Source of the DNA: Sulfitobacter sp. JL08
GTDB lineage: Bacteria > Pseudomonadota > Alphaproteobacteria > Rhodobacterales > Rhodobacteraceae
Direction: 5' to 3'
DNA length: 64,000 bases
Assembly (NCBI RefSeq): GCF_003352045.1
Contig: NZ_CP025815.1
Location: 1 to 64,000 of the forward strand
The notes under the pieces are model-generated. The model was not told where the DNA came from. It saw nothing but the letters and a program-made list of their open reading frames with translations, and did no database searches. The position numbers were made by a program, and so were the translations under genes. Shown piece by piece: positions 19,396 to 29,203 of this stretch. How positions within the stretch are numbered: position 1 is the first letter of the stretch; each line of letters begins with the position of its first letter.

Positions 19396-20169
19396 ATGCT
19401 AGTTGTCATTTCGCCCGCAAAACGTCTGGACTGGTCAGATACGGAAGTGTCCGGAACCGATCCCGTCTTTCAGGAAGACGCGATGCGCCTGGTGCGCACC
19501 GCGCGCAACCTTGGTCTGGGCGATCTGCGCAAACTGATGGATCTAAGCCCCGATCTTGCCCGGCTGAACCGCGACAGGTTCCGCAGCTTCGAAAATGAAC
19601 CCGATGCACAGGCAACACGGTCGGCGGCGCTGGCCTTTGCCGGTGATACCTATCAGGGGCTGGAAGCGGTCAGCCTTGACGCGGACGAGATGGATTATGC
19701 ACAGGATCATTTGCGCATCCTTTCCGGCCTTTACGGGGTTTTGCGCCCGTATGACGCGATCCAGCCCTATCGTCTGGAAATGGGCAGCCGTCTGAAAACG
19801 CGCCGTGGGGGCAATCTCTATGAATACTGGCGTGATCAATTGTCCAAGGCGTTGAACGCGCAGGCCGAAACGGTCGGAACCGACGTTCTGGTGAACTGCG
19901 CCAGTCAGGAATACTTTGGCGCGGTTGATCTCAAGGCGCTGAAACTGCGTGTCGTCACCCCGGTCTTTATGGAAGACAAAGCGGGCAGCCCGAAGATCGT
20001 CAGCTTTTTTGCCAAGAAGGCGCGCGGCGCATGTGCTCGGTTCATCATCCAGCACCGCCTGCAAACGCCGGAAAGCCTGCAGGATTTTGATACCGGAGGG
20101 TACACCTACCAGCCGGACCTGAGCACACCGGAAAAACCGGTTTTCGTGCGCCCCTATTCTGCTGCCTGA
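19396..20169 (+). CDS. yaaA: peroxide stress protein YaaA (UPF0246)
   Basis: YaaA limits hydrogen peroxide damage, in E. coli by lowering free iron and binding DNA. The 257-residue product has the family blocks LVVISPAKRLDWSD at the N terminus, LSGLYGVLRPYDAIQPYRLEM in the middle, LVNCASQEYF and the C-terminal ARFIIQHRLQTPESL. AAGAGGA lies before the ATG. It is probably co-transcribed with recQ. Its last 16 nt overlap the end of the convergent histidine kinase gene. Confidence 0.93.
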   Translation: MLVVISPAKRLDWSDTEVSGTDPVFQEDAMRLVRTARNLGLGDLRKLMDLSPDLARLNRDRFRSFENEPDAQATRSAALAFAGDTYQGLEAVSLDADEMDYAQDHLRILSGLYGVLRPYDAIQPYRLEMGSRLKTRRGGNLYEYWRDQLSKALNAQAETVGTDVLVNCASQEYFGAVDLKALKLRVVTPVFMEDKAGSPKIVSFFAKKARGACARFIIQHRLQTPESLQDFDTGGYTYQPDLSTPEKPVFVRPYSAA

Positions 20170-22361
20170 TCGGCTTCGGCCACCAAGGGGCGCGCCTCTG
20201 GCGGATGAAATTCCCTGATTTTGTCGTGGATCGCTGCCTTGCGCAGCGGCTTGGTCAGATAGTGATCCAGCCCTGCCGACAAAATGCCCTGTTCGTCTCC
20301 ATCCATCGCGTGCGCCGTCAAAGCCACAATTGGAACATGTCCACCACCGGTTTTCTCCAGCTTGCGGATTTCCTGCGTCGCTTCCTTGCCATCCATTTTC
20401 GGCATCGAAATATCCATGAAAATCATATCCGGTGCAAAGCTTTGAAACAGATCGACAGCCTCAAGCCCGTTTGCCGCGAACTGCAACTCGATCTCCAGAT
20501 CCTTGATCATTTTACGAAAGACAAGCTGATTGGTTTTGTTGTCCTCGGCCGCAAGAACACGCATCAAACGCGGTATGTCGGGCGGCGCTGTTTCCGGCCT
20601 ATCTTTTTGCGGCACAGTCTTTTCCGCTGATGCAATATCTTGCGCCAGGGTTGCCAGTTGCGTCAGCAGATCATTGCGGCGCACCGGTTTTTGAACAACA
20701 GCATGCACATGCCGACGTGCCGGATCCTGTTCCGCGAAACCGGGATTGGCACTCAGCAGAATAACCGGCACGGACCAGCCTGCCTGCCGAAGCGCCGTTG
20801 CCAGTTCCATTCCGTCCATATCGGCCATGTTGTGATCAGACAGGACCAGATCAACGCTATCGTTCATGGATGCCAGCGCGGTCGCACCAGACGCGAAACA
20901 GGTGGCGTCAACGCCCAGTTGCCGCATCTGTTTTTCAAGGATCAAGGCGTTGGATTCCACTTCGCTGACCACCAATACATTTCGTAGGCTTTCCGGCAGC
21001 CGGGGCGGTTCAGCCGGTGTTGCATCCGTAGCGGCCATCAACAGGCTGAACCCGAAACAGGATCCCATGCCAACTTCGCTTTCCACCCAGACCTGTCCGC
21101 CCATCATTTCGACCAGTCGCTGCGATATGGCCAACCCTAATCCTGTGCCTTCGAACTGGCGGTTCCGGTCATCCTCGACCTGATTGAATTCACCGAAAAT
21201 GTGGCCAACCTTGTCATCCGGAATGCCGATGCCGGTATCTTCGATTGCGATATGAATCCTGGTTTTTTCGCCATCAGATGCCGGTACGCCCGTGGCGCGG
21301 ATCAGAACGTGGCCCTGTGTGGTGAACTTGACCCCGTTGCCGATCAGATTTGTCAGAACCTGCCGCAGCCGCCCCGCATCGCCGACAAACTCTGTCGGCA
21401 GGAAAAGATCGTAATCAACCAGCAGTTCGATCCCCTTTTCGCGCGCCGAGGGTTGCAACAGCACCACGACCTCGTGAATGCACCGTTCCAGATTAAAGGG
21501 TGCGGGATGCAGCACCAGCTTTTCCGCCTCGATTTTTGAATAATCCAGAACATCGTTGATGATGACCAGTAACGCTTCGCCCGAGTTTTTGATCGTGGTG
21601 ACGTATAGCTGCTGTTCTGCGCTAAGCTCTGTGTCTGTCAGCAATTCCGCCATCCCGACAACGCCATTCATCGGCGTTCTGATTTCGTGGCTCATGTTCG
21701 CCAGAAACGCGGATTTGGTGCGGTTGGCCGCTTCCGCATTGCGCCGCGCCTCTTTCAATTCCTGCTCGTACCGGACGGATGCCGTGATATTCAGGCCCAG
21801 CGAAACGACATCTCCGCCCTGACCGCGCTTGTCGACCAGCCGTATGAAAAGACGGTTCCACAGTTCCACGACGATAGGTTCGGGTGTCGGGGCATGCCAC
21901 CGGTCCGTCATCATCGCCCGCCAGTCGATAGCCGACAGCCCGCCGGTATTCACAATCCCTTCTTCGGTCAGAAGTTGCAGGATGTGAACGTAGTTCACGC
22001 CGGGCCGGACGTCTTCCAACCCGTCAAAAACCGACAGATACGCGGCATTGGCGGCCACCAGATTACTGTCGACATCAAAGACGGCAAACCCGTCCTCGAT
22101 TGTTTCGATCGAATGCCACAAACGGCGCTCTGCGATTTCGACTTTTTGGTGCGCAACCGTCAAATCGGATTTAACGCGCACGTTTTCGTCACGCACCGTT
22201 GCAACTTCGGCGCGGGTTTCCACAATTTCATCCGACAGGGCGCGCGCGTGGTTTCCCAGCTTGCGATTGGCGGCGAAAAGTTCGGCCTGTTTCAGTTCCA
22301 ACAGCCGTTCCGCCGCCAGCCGGGCCCGGCGTTCTTCAGCCAATTTATTGGCAAGGCTCAT
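20154..22361 (-). CDS. cytosolic hybrid histidine kinase (PAS, HisKA, HATPase, two receivers)
   Basis: This 735-residue sensor kinase has no membrane segment. An N-terminal coiled coil (about 1-80) is followed by a PAS domain (about 82-200), HisKA with phospho-acceptor His225 in SHEIRTPMNGVVGMAEL, HATPase with DTGIGIPDD and GTGLGLAIS, and two C-terminal receivers. The first receiver has LVLSDHNMADMDG. The second has MIFMDISMPKMDG and the conserved LTAHAM and KPL blocks. The ATG at 22361 has GGAG upstream; a TTG nine codons earlier also exists. No response-regulator gene is adjacent, so the partner and signal are unknown. Its 3' end overlaps yaaA. Confidence 0.92.
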   Translation of the reverse strand: MSLANKLAEERRARLAAERLLELKQAELFAANRKLGNHARALSDEIVETRAEVATVRDENVRVKSDLTVAHQKVEIAERRLWHSIETIEDGFAVFDVDSNLVAANAAYLSVFDGLEDVRPGVNYVHILQLLTEEGIVNTGGLSAIDWRAMMTDRWHAPTPEPIVVELWNRLFIRLVDKRGQGGDVVSLGLNITASVRYEQELKEARRNAEAANRTKSAFLANMSHEIRTPMNGVVGMAELLTDTELSAEQQLYVTTIKNSGEALLVIINDVLDYSKIEAEKLVLHPAPFNLERCIHEVVVLLQPSAREKGIELLVDYDLFLPTEFVGDAGRLRQVLTNLIGNGVKFTTQGHVLIRATGVPASDGEKTRIHIAIEDTGIGIPDDKVGHIFGEFNQVEDDRNRQFEGTGLGLAISQRLVEMMGGQVWVESEVGMGSCFGFSLLMAATDATPAEPPRLPESLRNVLVVSEVESNALILEKQMRQLGVDATCFASGATALASMNDSVDLVLSDHNMADMDGMELATALRQAGWSVPVILLSANPGFAEQDPARRHVHAVVQKPVRRNDLLTQLATLAQDIASAEKTVPQKDRPETAPPDIPRLMRVLAAEDNKTNQLVFRKMIKDLEIELQFAANGLEAVDLFQSFAPDMIFMDISMPKMDGKEATQEIRKLEKTGGGHVPIVALTAHAMDGDEQGILSAGLDHYLTKPLRKAAIHDKIREFHPPEARPLVAEADQAAE

Positions 22362-22470
22362 GCCCGTGCTCCGCAAAATCTGCGTCAAGTTTCGCGGAAC
22401 CGTGACGGATTACGGTGAATATAGACTTAAAAAGCTGTTGTGGATTTGTTTCCGACCCGGCCTTGCGTCC

Positions 22471-24513
22471 CTAGCGTCGGCCTTCACGCAACCACGCACC
22501 GATGATCAGGCCAGAGGCCAGAAGCAGCACCAGCCATGGTGGCAAAAGCGCGCTTTGGCGCACGTCGCGGGTTTCATATGCGCCGCGCGGCGTCAGCCCG
22601 ATCCAGCCGCGTCCGGCGGCGGGGCGTCCTTCACGGACCGTACGCAGGCTGGGTATACCGTCTTCCAGACGCACAACACCGCCACGCAACGGCGCAATCA
22701 GCGGCGCCAGTATATCGCCGGTGGCAATGGTTTGTTCAAATTCGCGCGGCGCAGCGGGGCCAAGGCCAATCACCGTTTCGTGCGTATCATCACGCAGACG
22801 GTAAAGCCCGATCATCGGCCCGTCATACAAGGCCTCGAACCGGCCGGGGCCGGATTGTGAAAGCGTGATTTCAACATCAGGCCCTTGGGGCGGCGTGACA
22901 ATGACCGGCGCTGCATCTTCCCCAAGTGTGCGCCGGATAATGCGCATGGTCTGGCCGGTCGCTTCTGCCCAAAGCGCGTCTTCTTCCAGTTCTGGTTCCT
23001 TCATCATCCAGTGCGCAAGACGGCGCAGCAGTTCAAGTTGCGGGCCACCGCCTTCGTATCCGCGCCCCCACAACCATGCGTGATCCGATGCCAGCAGCGC
23101 AACGCGCCCCTCACCGACCCGATCCAGCACCAATAGCGGGCGGTCATCAATCCCTGTCATGACCACATCGCCGGATTGCGGGGTCACTTCGATCTGGCGC
23201 AGCCAGCGCCCCCAATCGCCTTGATCCGGTAAATCCGTTGTCACCGGGTGACGCGTGCCCAGATCGGTGACAACCGGCGCAAAGCCTTCCTCCAGAACAC
23301 GTGCGCTGGGTTCGGCGGGCAGGATACGGGCCAGCGGCGAGCGGTAGATACTGTCGGCACCGGCAAAATCCGGGCCAGCCGCAATCAGCACGGCACCGCC
23401 CTGTTCGACATAGTTGGCCACGTTGTCCAGATATATTGCTGGCAGGATGCCGCGCCGCTTGTACCGATCAAATATGATCAGGTCGAAATCATCGATTTTT
23501 TCCAGAAACAGCTCACGCGTCGGGAACGCGATCAAAGAAAGCTCTCCCACCGGGACGCCATCCTGTTTTTCCGGCGGTCTCAGAATCGTAAAGTGTACCA
23601 GATCGACAGAACTGTCCGATTTCAGCAGGTTGCGCCACGTCCGCCCCCCCGCGTGCGGTTCACCTGAAACAAGCAATACCCGCAACCGGTCGCGCACGCC
23701 GTTCATCTGGATCAGGGCGGTGTTGTTGCGATCTGTCAGTTCGCCTTCTGCCATCGGCACTGTGAATTGCAGCACGTTTCGCCCGCTGTGCGGCAGGGTG
23801 ACGGGCAGATCAATATCCTGGCCGATTGGAATCTGGAACACCTGAGGGGTGTCGCCATCAACGGAAATTTCCAGCGGAGCCAGACGCGCGCCATCGGGTA
23901 CCGCGCCTGAATCTTCGATCCGCAAAGTGAGTGTCACCGGTTCGCCGATGATTGCAAAAGCAGGTGCGTTGCGCACGATCAGGCGACGGTCCCAGTCGTC
24001 TTGCCGCCCCGTCAGCAAAAGATGCAGCGGGGCCGGCAAATCAGGTGCGCGCGCGGCGTCGTGAATTTGCCCATCGCTCAGCGCGACAATTCCCGCGATG
24101 CGCGCACGTGGCTGTTCGGCCAGCACCTCGGTCAGGGCAGCCATCAGGGCAGTGCCGCCATTTTCCTCGCTGTCGGGTACCGCAACACGGCGCAGTTCGG
24201 TGTTGTCCCGCGCAGCAACCGCGCGGGCCAGCGCGACCGACGCCTCGGCCGTTTGCGCGCGCCGGTCAGACAGAGCCTGACTGGCGCTCTGGTCTTCCAG
24301 CAGAACCACGATATCGGTCAGCGGCGCGCGATCCTCTTGCTGAAACGCGGGGCCGGACAAGGCCCCCAGCAGGACTAGCCCGGCAAGACCGCGCAAGGCC
24401 CAGCCCGACAGACCTCGCCAAACCGCAATACCGACGGCGACGGCGACAATTCCGGCGACAACGGCCAATACCGGCCAGGGGACCAGCGGATCGAAAATAA
24501 CGGTTCCGGTCAT
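22471..24513 (-). CDS. membrane protein with glutamine-amidotransferase-like domain (MoxR operon)
   Basis: This 680-residue protein has two N-terminal hydrophobic helices (LAVVAGIVAVAVGIAVW; GLAGLVLLGAL), a large extracytoplasmic part, and a C-terminal helix near LPPWLVLLLASGLIIGAW. An early region (about 65-160) resembles a von Willebrand-type fold with VVLLEDQSAS. A middle region (about 330-390) with LIIFDRYKR and GGAVLIAAGPDF resembles a class I glutamine amidotransferase without a recognisable catalytic triad. It is the last gene of the MoxR-DUF58-DUF4159 operon and overlaps the preceding gene by ATGA. The exact function is unknown. Confidence 0.8.
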   Translation of the reverse strand: MTGTVIFDPLVPWPVLAVVAGIVAVAVGIAVWRGLSGWALRGLAGLVLLGALSGPAFQQEDRAPLTDIVVLLEDQSASQALSDRRAQTAEASVALARAVAARDNTELRRVAVPDSEENGGTALMAALTEVLAEQPRARIAGIVALSDGQIHDAARAPDLPAPLHLLLTGRQDDWDRRLIVRNAPAFAIIGEPVTLTLRIEDSGAVPDGARLAPLEISVDGDTPQVFQIPIGQDIDLPVTLPHSGRNVLQFTVPMAEGELTDRNNTALIQMNGVRDRLRVLLVSGEPHAGGRTWRNLLKSDSSVDLVHFTILRPPEKQDGVPVGELSLIAFPTRELFLEKIDDFDLIIFDRYKRRGILPAIYLDNVANYVEQGGAVLIAAGPDFAGADSIYRSPLARILPAEPSARVLEEGFAPVVTDLGTRHPVTTDLPDQGDWGRWLRQIEVTPQSGDVVMTGIDDRPLLVLDRVGEGRVALLASDHAWLWGRGYEGGGPQLELLRRLAHWMMKEPELEEDALWAEATGQTMRIIRRTLGEDAAPVIVTPPQGPDVEITLSQSGPGRFEALYDGPMIGLYRLRDDTHETVIGLGPAAPREFEQTIATGDILAPLIAPLRGGVVRLEDGIPSLRTVREGRPAAGRGWIGLTPRGAYETRDVRQSALLPPWLVLLLASGLIIGAWLREGRR

Positions 24514-27269
24514 TGGCCCAACCTGTCTAGCAACGCAGGCACATGCACCTGATCGGATTTGTAGTTTCCGGTCAGCACATGCATCACCAGATTGACACCA
24601 AAGCGATAGGCCAGTTCGCGCTGCCGTTCACCGGAAAACCCGCGCCCGATCGGAAAGGCCGCAACGCCACGATCATTCACGGCCCAGGCCGCCGCCCAGT
24701 CGTTGCCCCCAATCACCACCGGCGTCACCCCGTCATTCAAGTTGCGAAATGGCATGCCTTCGATCTGTTGCGCATCCGGTGGCGCGGCTTCGACCCAAAC
24801 CTCGCGGCTGGTGTGACGGCCCGGAAAGTCCTGCAACAGATAAAAGGTGCGCGTCAGCACGTGATCCGACGGAAGCGGTTCAAGGGGCGGAATATCCAGT
24901 GGCCGCGCCAGGTCCTGCAACTTGCGTCCGTTCGGGCTTGCCGATCCGAAGCGGGCAATATCGGCATCTCTTGTATCGAACAGGATCATGCCACCGGAAC
25001 GCAAATAGGCATTCAGCTTCACGTAGGCATCTGCCGAAGGTGTCGGTTGATCGGGGGTTATCGGCCAGTACAGGATCGGGAAAAACGCAAGCTCATCGGT
25101 TTCAAGATTGATACTGGTGGGATTGGCCGGTTCGACCGACGTGCGGAAAAACAACGTGTCTGACAGACCGACCAGTCCGGCGCGGGCGGTATCGTCCACT
25201 GCCCTGTTTCCGGTCAGGACATGGGCCAGCGCCAGTTCCGATGTTGCGGCAAGCGCAAAGTCATCATCCGATTGTGCATGTGCCTGATGCGCAAAACCGG
25301 GCAGAACGGCCAGCGCCAGCACAGCCGCCGTAGCGCGCGCGCCCCACAACCGGCCGCCCAACGCCAGGGACGCCAGAACATCCAGCAACAACAGCGCAAT
25401 CGCACCACTCAGAAGCGCGCCGCCCAAAGGAACTTCTGCCTCGATCGTGAGGCCTGTCACCGGAATGCGTGCAGGCCAGCTGGCCGGTGTCAGATCTGTA
25501 TCTGCGGTCACGACATTGCGGGCGATCCTGCGATCATCCGATGCGTAGACGCCGGGTTGCACATCAGGGCCAAGCGGCGTTTCGATCAGGTCTGTGCCGT
25601 CAACGCCCGGAAGGTTGCCTGCGTCAGGCAATGCCCCGAAGCCGTCCAGAACCTGAACCGGAGTCCAGACCGTTCCTTCCAGATCCTCTGCCTCTGGCAA
25701 CCCGCCGGATGAAGACACGGCAAGCCGTTCAAGCATTTCCACAAACAGGCCGGACAAAGGCAGGGTAGACCATTCCGCATTCGCTGTGACATGAAACAGA
25801 ACAACCTGACCATCGCCCACCGCCTTGCGCGTCACCAGTGGTGTGCCATCGCTTAAAGACGCGACAACCCGTTCCGCAAGGGTCGGATCGGGCTGTGCCA
25901 TCACCTGCGCCGAAACCCGGACATCTGCAGGAATGTCGAGCCCGAAAAAAGGCGAGTTTTGTTTGAAAGGCGCAAGTTCCTTGGGTTCTCCCCAACTCAT
26001 CGCGCCCCCGACAGTGCGGCCACCCGCGCGCAGACGCACCGGCATCAGTGGGTGTTCATCGCTGCGGCTGACATCGCTGGCGGCCAGCCGCGGGCCGGCG
26101 AACCGCAACAGCATCCCGCCAGTATCGACCCATGACAAAAGCGCCTCTTCCTCTGCCGATGACAGGGTGGCGATATCGGCCATCGCAATCACATCCGGAT
26201 TGGCCGGAAGGATATCCATCAATGCCCCGTTCAAAAGATCGGCCGTCGGCGCCAGCGCCTGTTCCAGATAGTGCAAAGGCGAAAGCAGTTCCAATCCTTC
26301 ACGATCTTCGCGCCCGGCGATCAGCGCCACTTCGCGTCGGCGCAGGCTGTCATCCGAAAGACTGACCGCACCCGCCGACCGTTGCCCCTGAATTTCAAAT
26401 CGCGTCAGGCGGGCGCGCAATTCAGCCGGAAGGGACAGGGCGGTTTGTGCCTCACTCGCACCGGCGTCAAAGGTGGCAGGAACGCTTGCCAGAACCTGCG
26501 CGTTGCCCGCCGGATCAAGGCCATGCGCCAAAAGTGTGATCTCCCTCGTTTCCGAAGCAGCAGATCGCCGGGCGGTCAATTGCACTGCACCGTCTTCGAA
26601 TGTTGCCGGGGTCATTGCTAGAATTGCGCTCGCGTTCTGAAAAACCTGTACCGGTCCGCGCGCTTCAAGGGCGCTCAGCATCGCGTCGCGTCCTTCGTAT
26701 TCCAACCCGTCCGACACCCAGTAGGTTTCAAAAGAGGTGTCGCCAAGCGCATCAATGGCCTGTGCCACCAACACCGGGCCGGGTTGCCAGGGTGCCGGCA
26801 GAACGCCGGCCAGACGGGTTGACCAGACATCGGCAGATTGAAACACCGGTGGTTCCGGTTCTGTCAGACGCATGATCGCAACCGTACGGCCCGCGCGGCC
26901 CGCTTCGGACAATTCAGCTGTCACAAGGTCAATCTTTTCCCGCCACCGCGTGGCGCCCGCCCAGCTGCCATCCAGCACGATCAGCAACGGGCCGGTGCCC
27001 GCCCGATCCTGCGACGGGTTCAGAACCGGCCCCGCCAGCCCCAGGATCATCGCAGCAACCGCCAGCATGCGCAGCAAAAGCAGCCACCATGGCGTGCGGT
27101 CAGATACCGTTTCGTCGTCTTTCAGACCCAGCAAAAGCGCAACGCCGGGAAACCGCCGCCGGATCGGCGCCGGTGGAACCGCGCGCAGAATCAGCCAAAG
27201 AATGGGCAGGGCGATCAGCCCCAACAGCAACCAAGGTGCACTGAATCCAATGCCGCCCAAAACGGTCAT
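24510..27269 (-). CDS. DUF4159 membrane protein with BatA-like N terminus
   Basis: This 919-residue protein opens with a BatA (aerotolerance) type N-terminal membrane region, including APWLLLGLIALPILWLIL and RRRFPGVALLL, then a second helix and a von Willebrand-like segment starting LLIVLDGSWAGATRW. After two further helices near residue 650 comes a C-terminal DUF4159 domain with FFPILYWPI and GGMILFDTRDAD. The ATG at 27269 overlaps the DUF58 stop (ATGA). Families of this kind are read with MoxR ATPases and may take part in envelope protein maturation, but no activity is established. Confidence 0.85.
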   Translation of the reverse strand: MTVLGGIGFSAPWLLLGLIALPILWLILRAVPPAPIRRRFPGVALLLGLKDDETVSDRTPWWLLLLRMLAVAAMILGLAGPVLNPSQDRAGTGPLLIVLDGSWAGATRWREKIDLVTAELSEAGRAGRTVAIMRLTEPEPPVFQSADVWSTRLAGVLPAPWQPGPVLVAQAIDALGDTSFETYWVSDGLEYEGRDAMLSALEARGPVQVFQNASAILAMTPATFEDGAVQLTARRSAASETREITLLAHGLDPAGNAQVLASVPATFDAGASEAQTALSLPAELRARLTRFEIQGQRSAGAVSLSDDSLRRREVALIAGREDREGLELLSPLHYLEQALAPTADLLNGALMDILPANPDVIAMADIATLSSAEEEALLSWVDTGGMLLRFAGPRLAASDVSRSDEHPLMPVRLRAGGRTVGGAMSWGEPKELAPFKQNSPFFGLDIPADVRVSAQVMAQPDPTLAERVVASLSDGTPLVTRKAVGDGQVVLFHVTANAEWSTLPLSGLFVEMLERLAVSSSGGLPEAEDLEGTVWTPVQVLDGFGALPDAGNLPGVDGTDLIETPLGPDVQPGVYASDDRRIARNVVTADTDLTPASWPARIPVTGLTIEAEVPLGGALLSGAIALLLLDVLASLALGGRLWGARATAAVLALAVLPGFAHQAHAQSDDDFALAATSELALAHVLTGNRAVDDTARAGLVGLSDTLFFRTSVEPANPTSINLETDELAFFPILYWPITPDQPTPSADAYVKLNAYLRSGGMILFDTRDADIARFGSASPNGRKLQDLARPLDIPPLEPLPSDHVLTRTFYLLQDFPGRHTSREVWVEAAPPDAQQIEGMPFRNLNDGVTPVVIGGNDWAAAWAVNDRGVAAFPIGRGFSGERQRELAYRFGVNLVMHVLTGNYKSDQVHVPALLDRLGQ

Positions 27270-28141
27270 ATGCGGCCCCCGTCCAAGGCACGGTACAACC
27301 ACAGCAATGCAGATTGCGCGCTGTCACTTGTATGGTGAACGCTGTATTGCCAGCCGGTCGATGCGCAAAGCGATTGCAGTTCGTCTTTGCGCGCGGCCAG
27401 ACGATCTAGATAGCGTGCCTTCAATTCGTTTGCCTTGAGCGTTTCATGAACCAGAGTGCCACCGATGCTTTCGAAGATCGTTCGGCCCTGAAACGGGAAA
27501 CTTTCTTCCGCCGGATCAAGCACATGCACCAATGCACCTTTGATGCCGCGATCTGCGGCCTTGGTCAGGGCCATTCTCGCCCCGGTGATGTCGCCCATGA
27601 AATCGGAAATGAACACAGCGCGCGCGTGCGGGATCATCGCGCGCGACTCCGGTGCGGCGTAATCCGCATCGGAATCCTGCGAAAACGCTTCGGCCAGACG
27701 CAGGATTTGCGGATTGCCCCGGCGCGGCGGAAGTGACGTACCTGTCAGCCCGACACGCTCACCGCCACGCACCAGAAGTATGGCAATCGCCAACCCCAAA
27801 AGCCGGGCCCTGTCGGCCTTTTGCGGCAAGTCCTTGGTTGAGGCAAACCGCATCGAAGCGCTTTGATCGACCCACAGCATGACGGATTGCGCAATCTGCC
27901 ATTCGCGTTCACGCACAAACTGCATATCGCCCCGCGCAGAACGGCGGTGGTCGATCATACGGCGGCTGTCACCGGGCTGGGCGGGGCGGTATTGCCAGAA
28001 ATCATCGCCCAGACCGGCTTTGCGCCGCCCGTGATCGCCCAACAGAACCGTGCCGGCAAGATGCTCGGCCCGCGCCAGCAAAGGCGGCAGGCGGGCCGAT
28101 TGTTCCTCGGCCCGCTGGCGAAGGGAAACGGGCTGTGTCAC
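27266..28141 (-). CDS. DUF58 domain protein (MoxR partner)
   Basis: DUF58 proteins accompany MoxR ATPases and contain a von Willebrand-like fold. The 291-residue product shows the diagnostic block FWQYRPAQPGDSRRMIDHRR near residue 45 and a MIDAS-type metal motif DQSASM near residue 94. A GTG start at 28141 overlaps the moxR stop as GTGA, and its own stop overlaps the DUF4159 start. The tight overlaps point to a stoichiometric complex. Confidence 0.9.
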   Translation of the reverse strand: MTQPVSLRQRAEEQSARLPPLLARAEHLAGTVLLGDHGRRKAGLGDDFWQYRPAQPGDSRRMIDHRRSARGDMQFVREREWQIAQSVMLWVDQSASMRFASTKDLPQKADRARLLGLAIAILLVRGGERVGLTGTSLPPRRGNPQILRLAEAFSQDSDADYAAPESRAMIPHARAVFISDFMGDITGARMALTKAADRGIKGALVHVLDPAEESFPFQGRTIFESIGGTLVHETLKANELKARYLDRLAARKDELQSLCASTGWQYSVHHTSDSAQSALLWLYRALDGGRI

Positions 28142-29145
28142 GCAGCGGCCTTTGTCTGCGCGAGTGTTTCTGCAGTCGTTTCAATCAGATCGGTCAGGCT
28201 GTCACCGCGTGCGCGGGCTGCGAAATTCAGCGCCATACGATGCGACAGCACCGGGCGGGCCATATCAATCACGTCTTCCGCTGACGGGGCAAGCCGCCCT
28301 TGCAGCAGCGCGCGCGCGCGCACCGTCATCATCAGCGCTTGCGCTGCACGCGGGCCCGGACCCCAGGCCACCGTTTCACGCACTCGGTCTGAGACACCTG
28401 CTTCTTCAGGGCGGAAGGCACGTACCAGATCAAGGATCATATCAACCACGCTGTCGCCGACCGGCATACGCCGCAACAGGGTTTGTGCTGCCAGCAGTTC
28501 CCCTTCGCCGAACACCTGCGTCGATTGATCCTCGCTGGCGCCTGTCGTGGCCAGCAAAATATCGCGTTCTGTTTCCCGTGTGGGGTAATCGACATCGATC
28601 TGAACCAGAAACCGGTCCAGCTGCGCCTCGGGCAGGGGATAGGTGCCCTCCTGTTCAATCGGGTTTTGCGTTGCCAGAACATGGAACGGTGTGCCCAAAG
28701 GCCGGTCCTGACCGGCAACGGTAACGGTTTTTTCCTGCATGGCCTGCAACAGTGCCGATTGCGTGCGCGGGCTTGCACGGTTGATTTCGTCCGCCATCAG
28801 CAACTGGCAAAAGATCGGGCCGGGTACAAACCGGAATGTGCGTCCGCCATCGGCTTCGGTATCCAGAACTTCGGAACCCAGAATATCGGCCGGCATAAGA
28901 TCAGGGGTAAATTGCACACGTTTGCCGTCCAGCCCCATGACCGTCGATAATGTTTCGACAAGCCGCGTTTTTCCCAGCCCCGGCAATCCGATCAACAGCC
29001 CATGACCACCACACAAAAGGGCGGTCAGGGTCAGGTCGACAACGCGCTCCTGACCAATAAACCGCCGCGTGATAGACGCTCTGGCCTTGGCCAGCTTTTC
29101 TTCCAGTGCTTCGATTTGTGGCTCCAGATCTGTTTGATCGGTCAT
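28138..29145 (-). CDS. MoxR family AAA+ ATPase
   Basis: MoxR ATPases act as chaperone-like factors that activate or assemble partner proteins, often with von Willebrand-domain proteins. The 335-residue product has Walker A LIGLPGLGKTRLVE near residue 50, Walker B MADEINRASPRTQSALLQAM near 112, and sensor 1 VLATQNPIEQEGTYPLPEAQ. The frame is open to 29277, but AGGAGA before the ATG at 29145 and the family N terminus support that start. It heads the four-gene operon and is divergent from the DUF1285 gene, 58 nt away. Confidence 0.93.
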   Translation of the reverse strand: MTDQTDLEPQIEALEEKLAKARASITRRFIGQERVVDLTLTALLCGGHGLLIGLPGLGKTRLVETLSTVMGLDGKRVQFTPDLMPADILGSEVLDTEADGGRTFRFVPGPIFCQLLMADEINRASPRTQSALLQAMQEKTVTVAGQDRPLGTPFHVLATQNPIEQEGTYPLPEAQLDRFLVQIDVDYPTRETERDILLATTGASEDQSTQVFGEGELLAAQTLLRRMPVGDSVVDMILDLVRAFRPEEAGVSDRVRETVAWGPGPRAAQALMMTVRARALLQGRLAPSAEDVIDMARPVLSHRMALNFAARARGDSLTDLIETTAETLAQTKAAA

Positions 29146-29203
29146 GGCTATCTGTCTCCTGACGACTATATCGTTACGTAAGAGTGTATCGCGCGAAACG
29201 GAA

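Noticed and set aside
22436-22446. Single DnaA-box-like TGTGGATTT
   Set aside because: An isolated near match with no neighbours. Not an origin.
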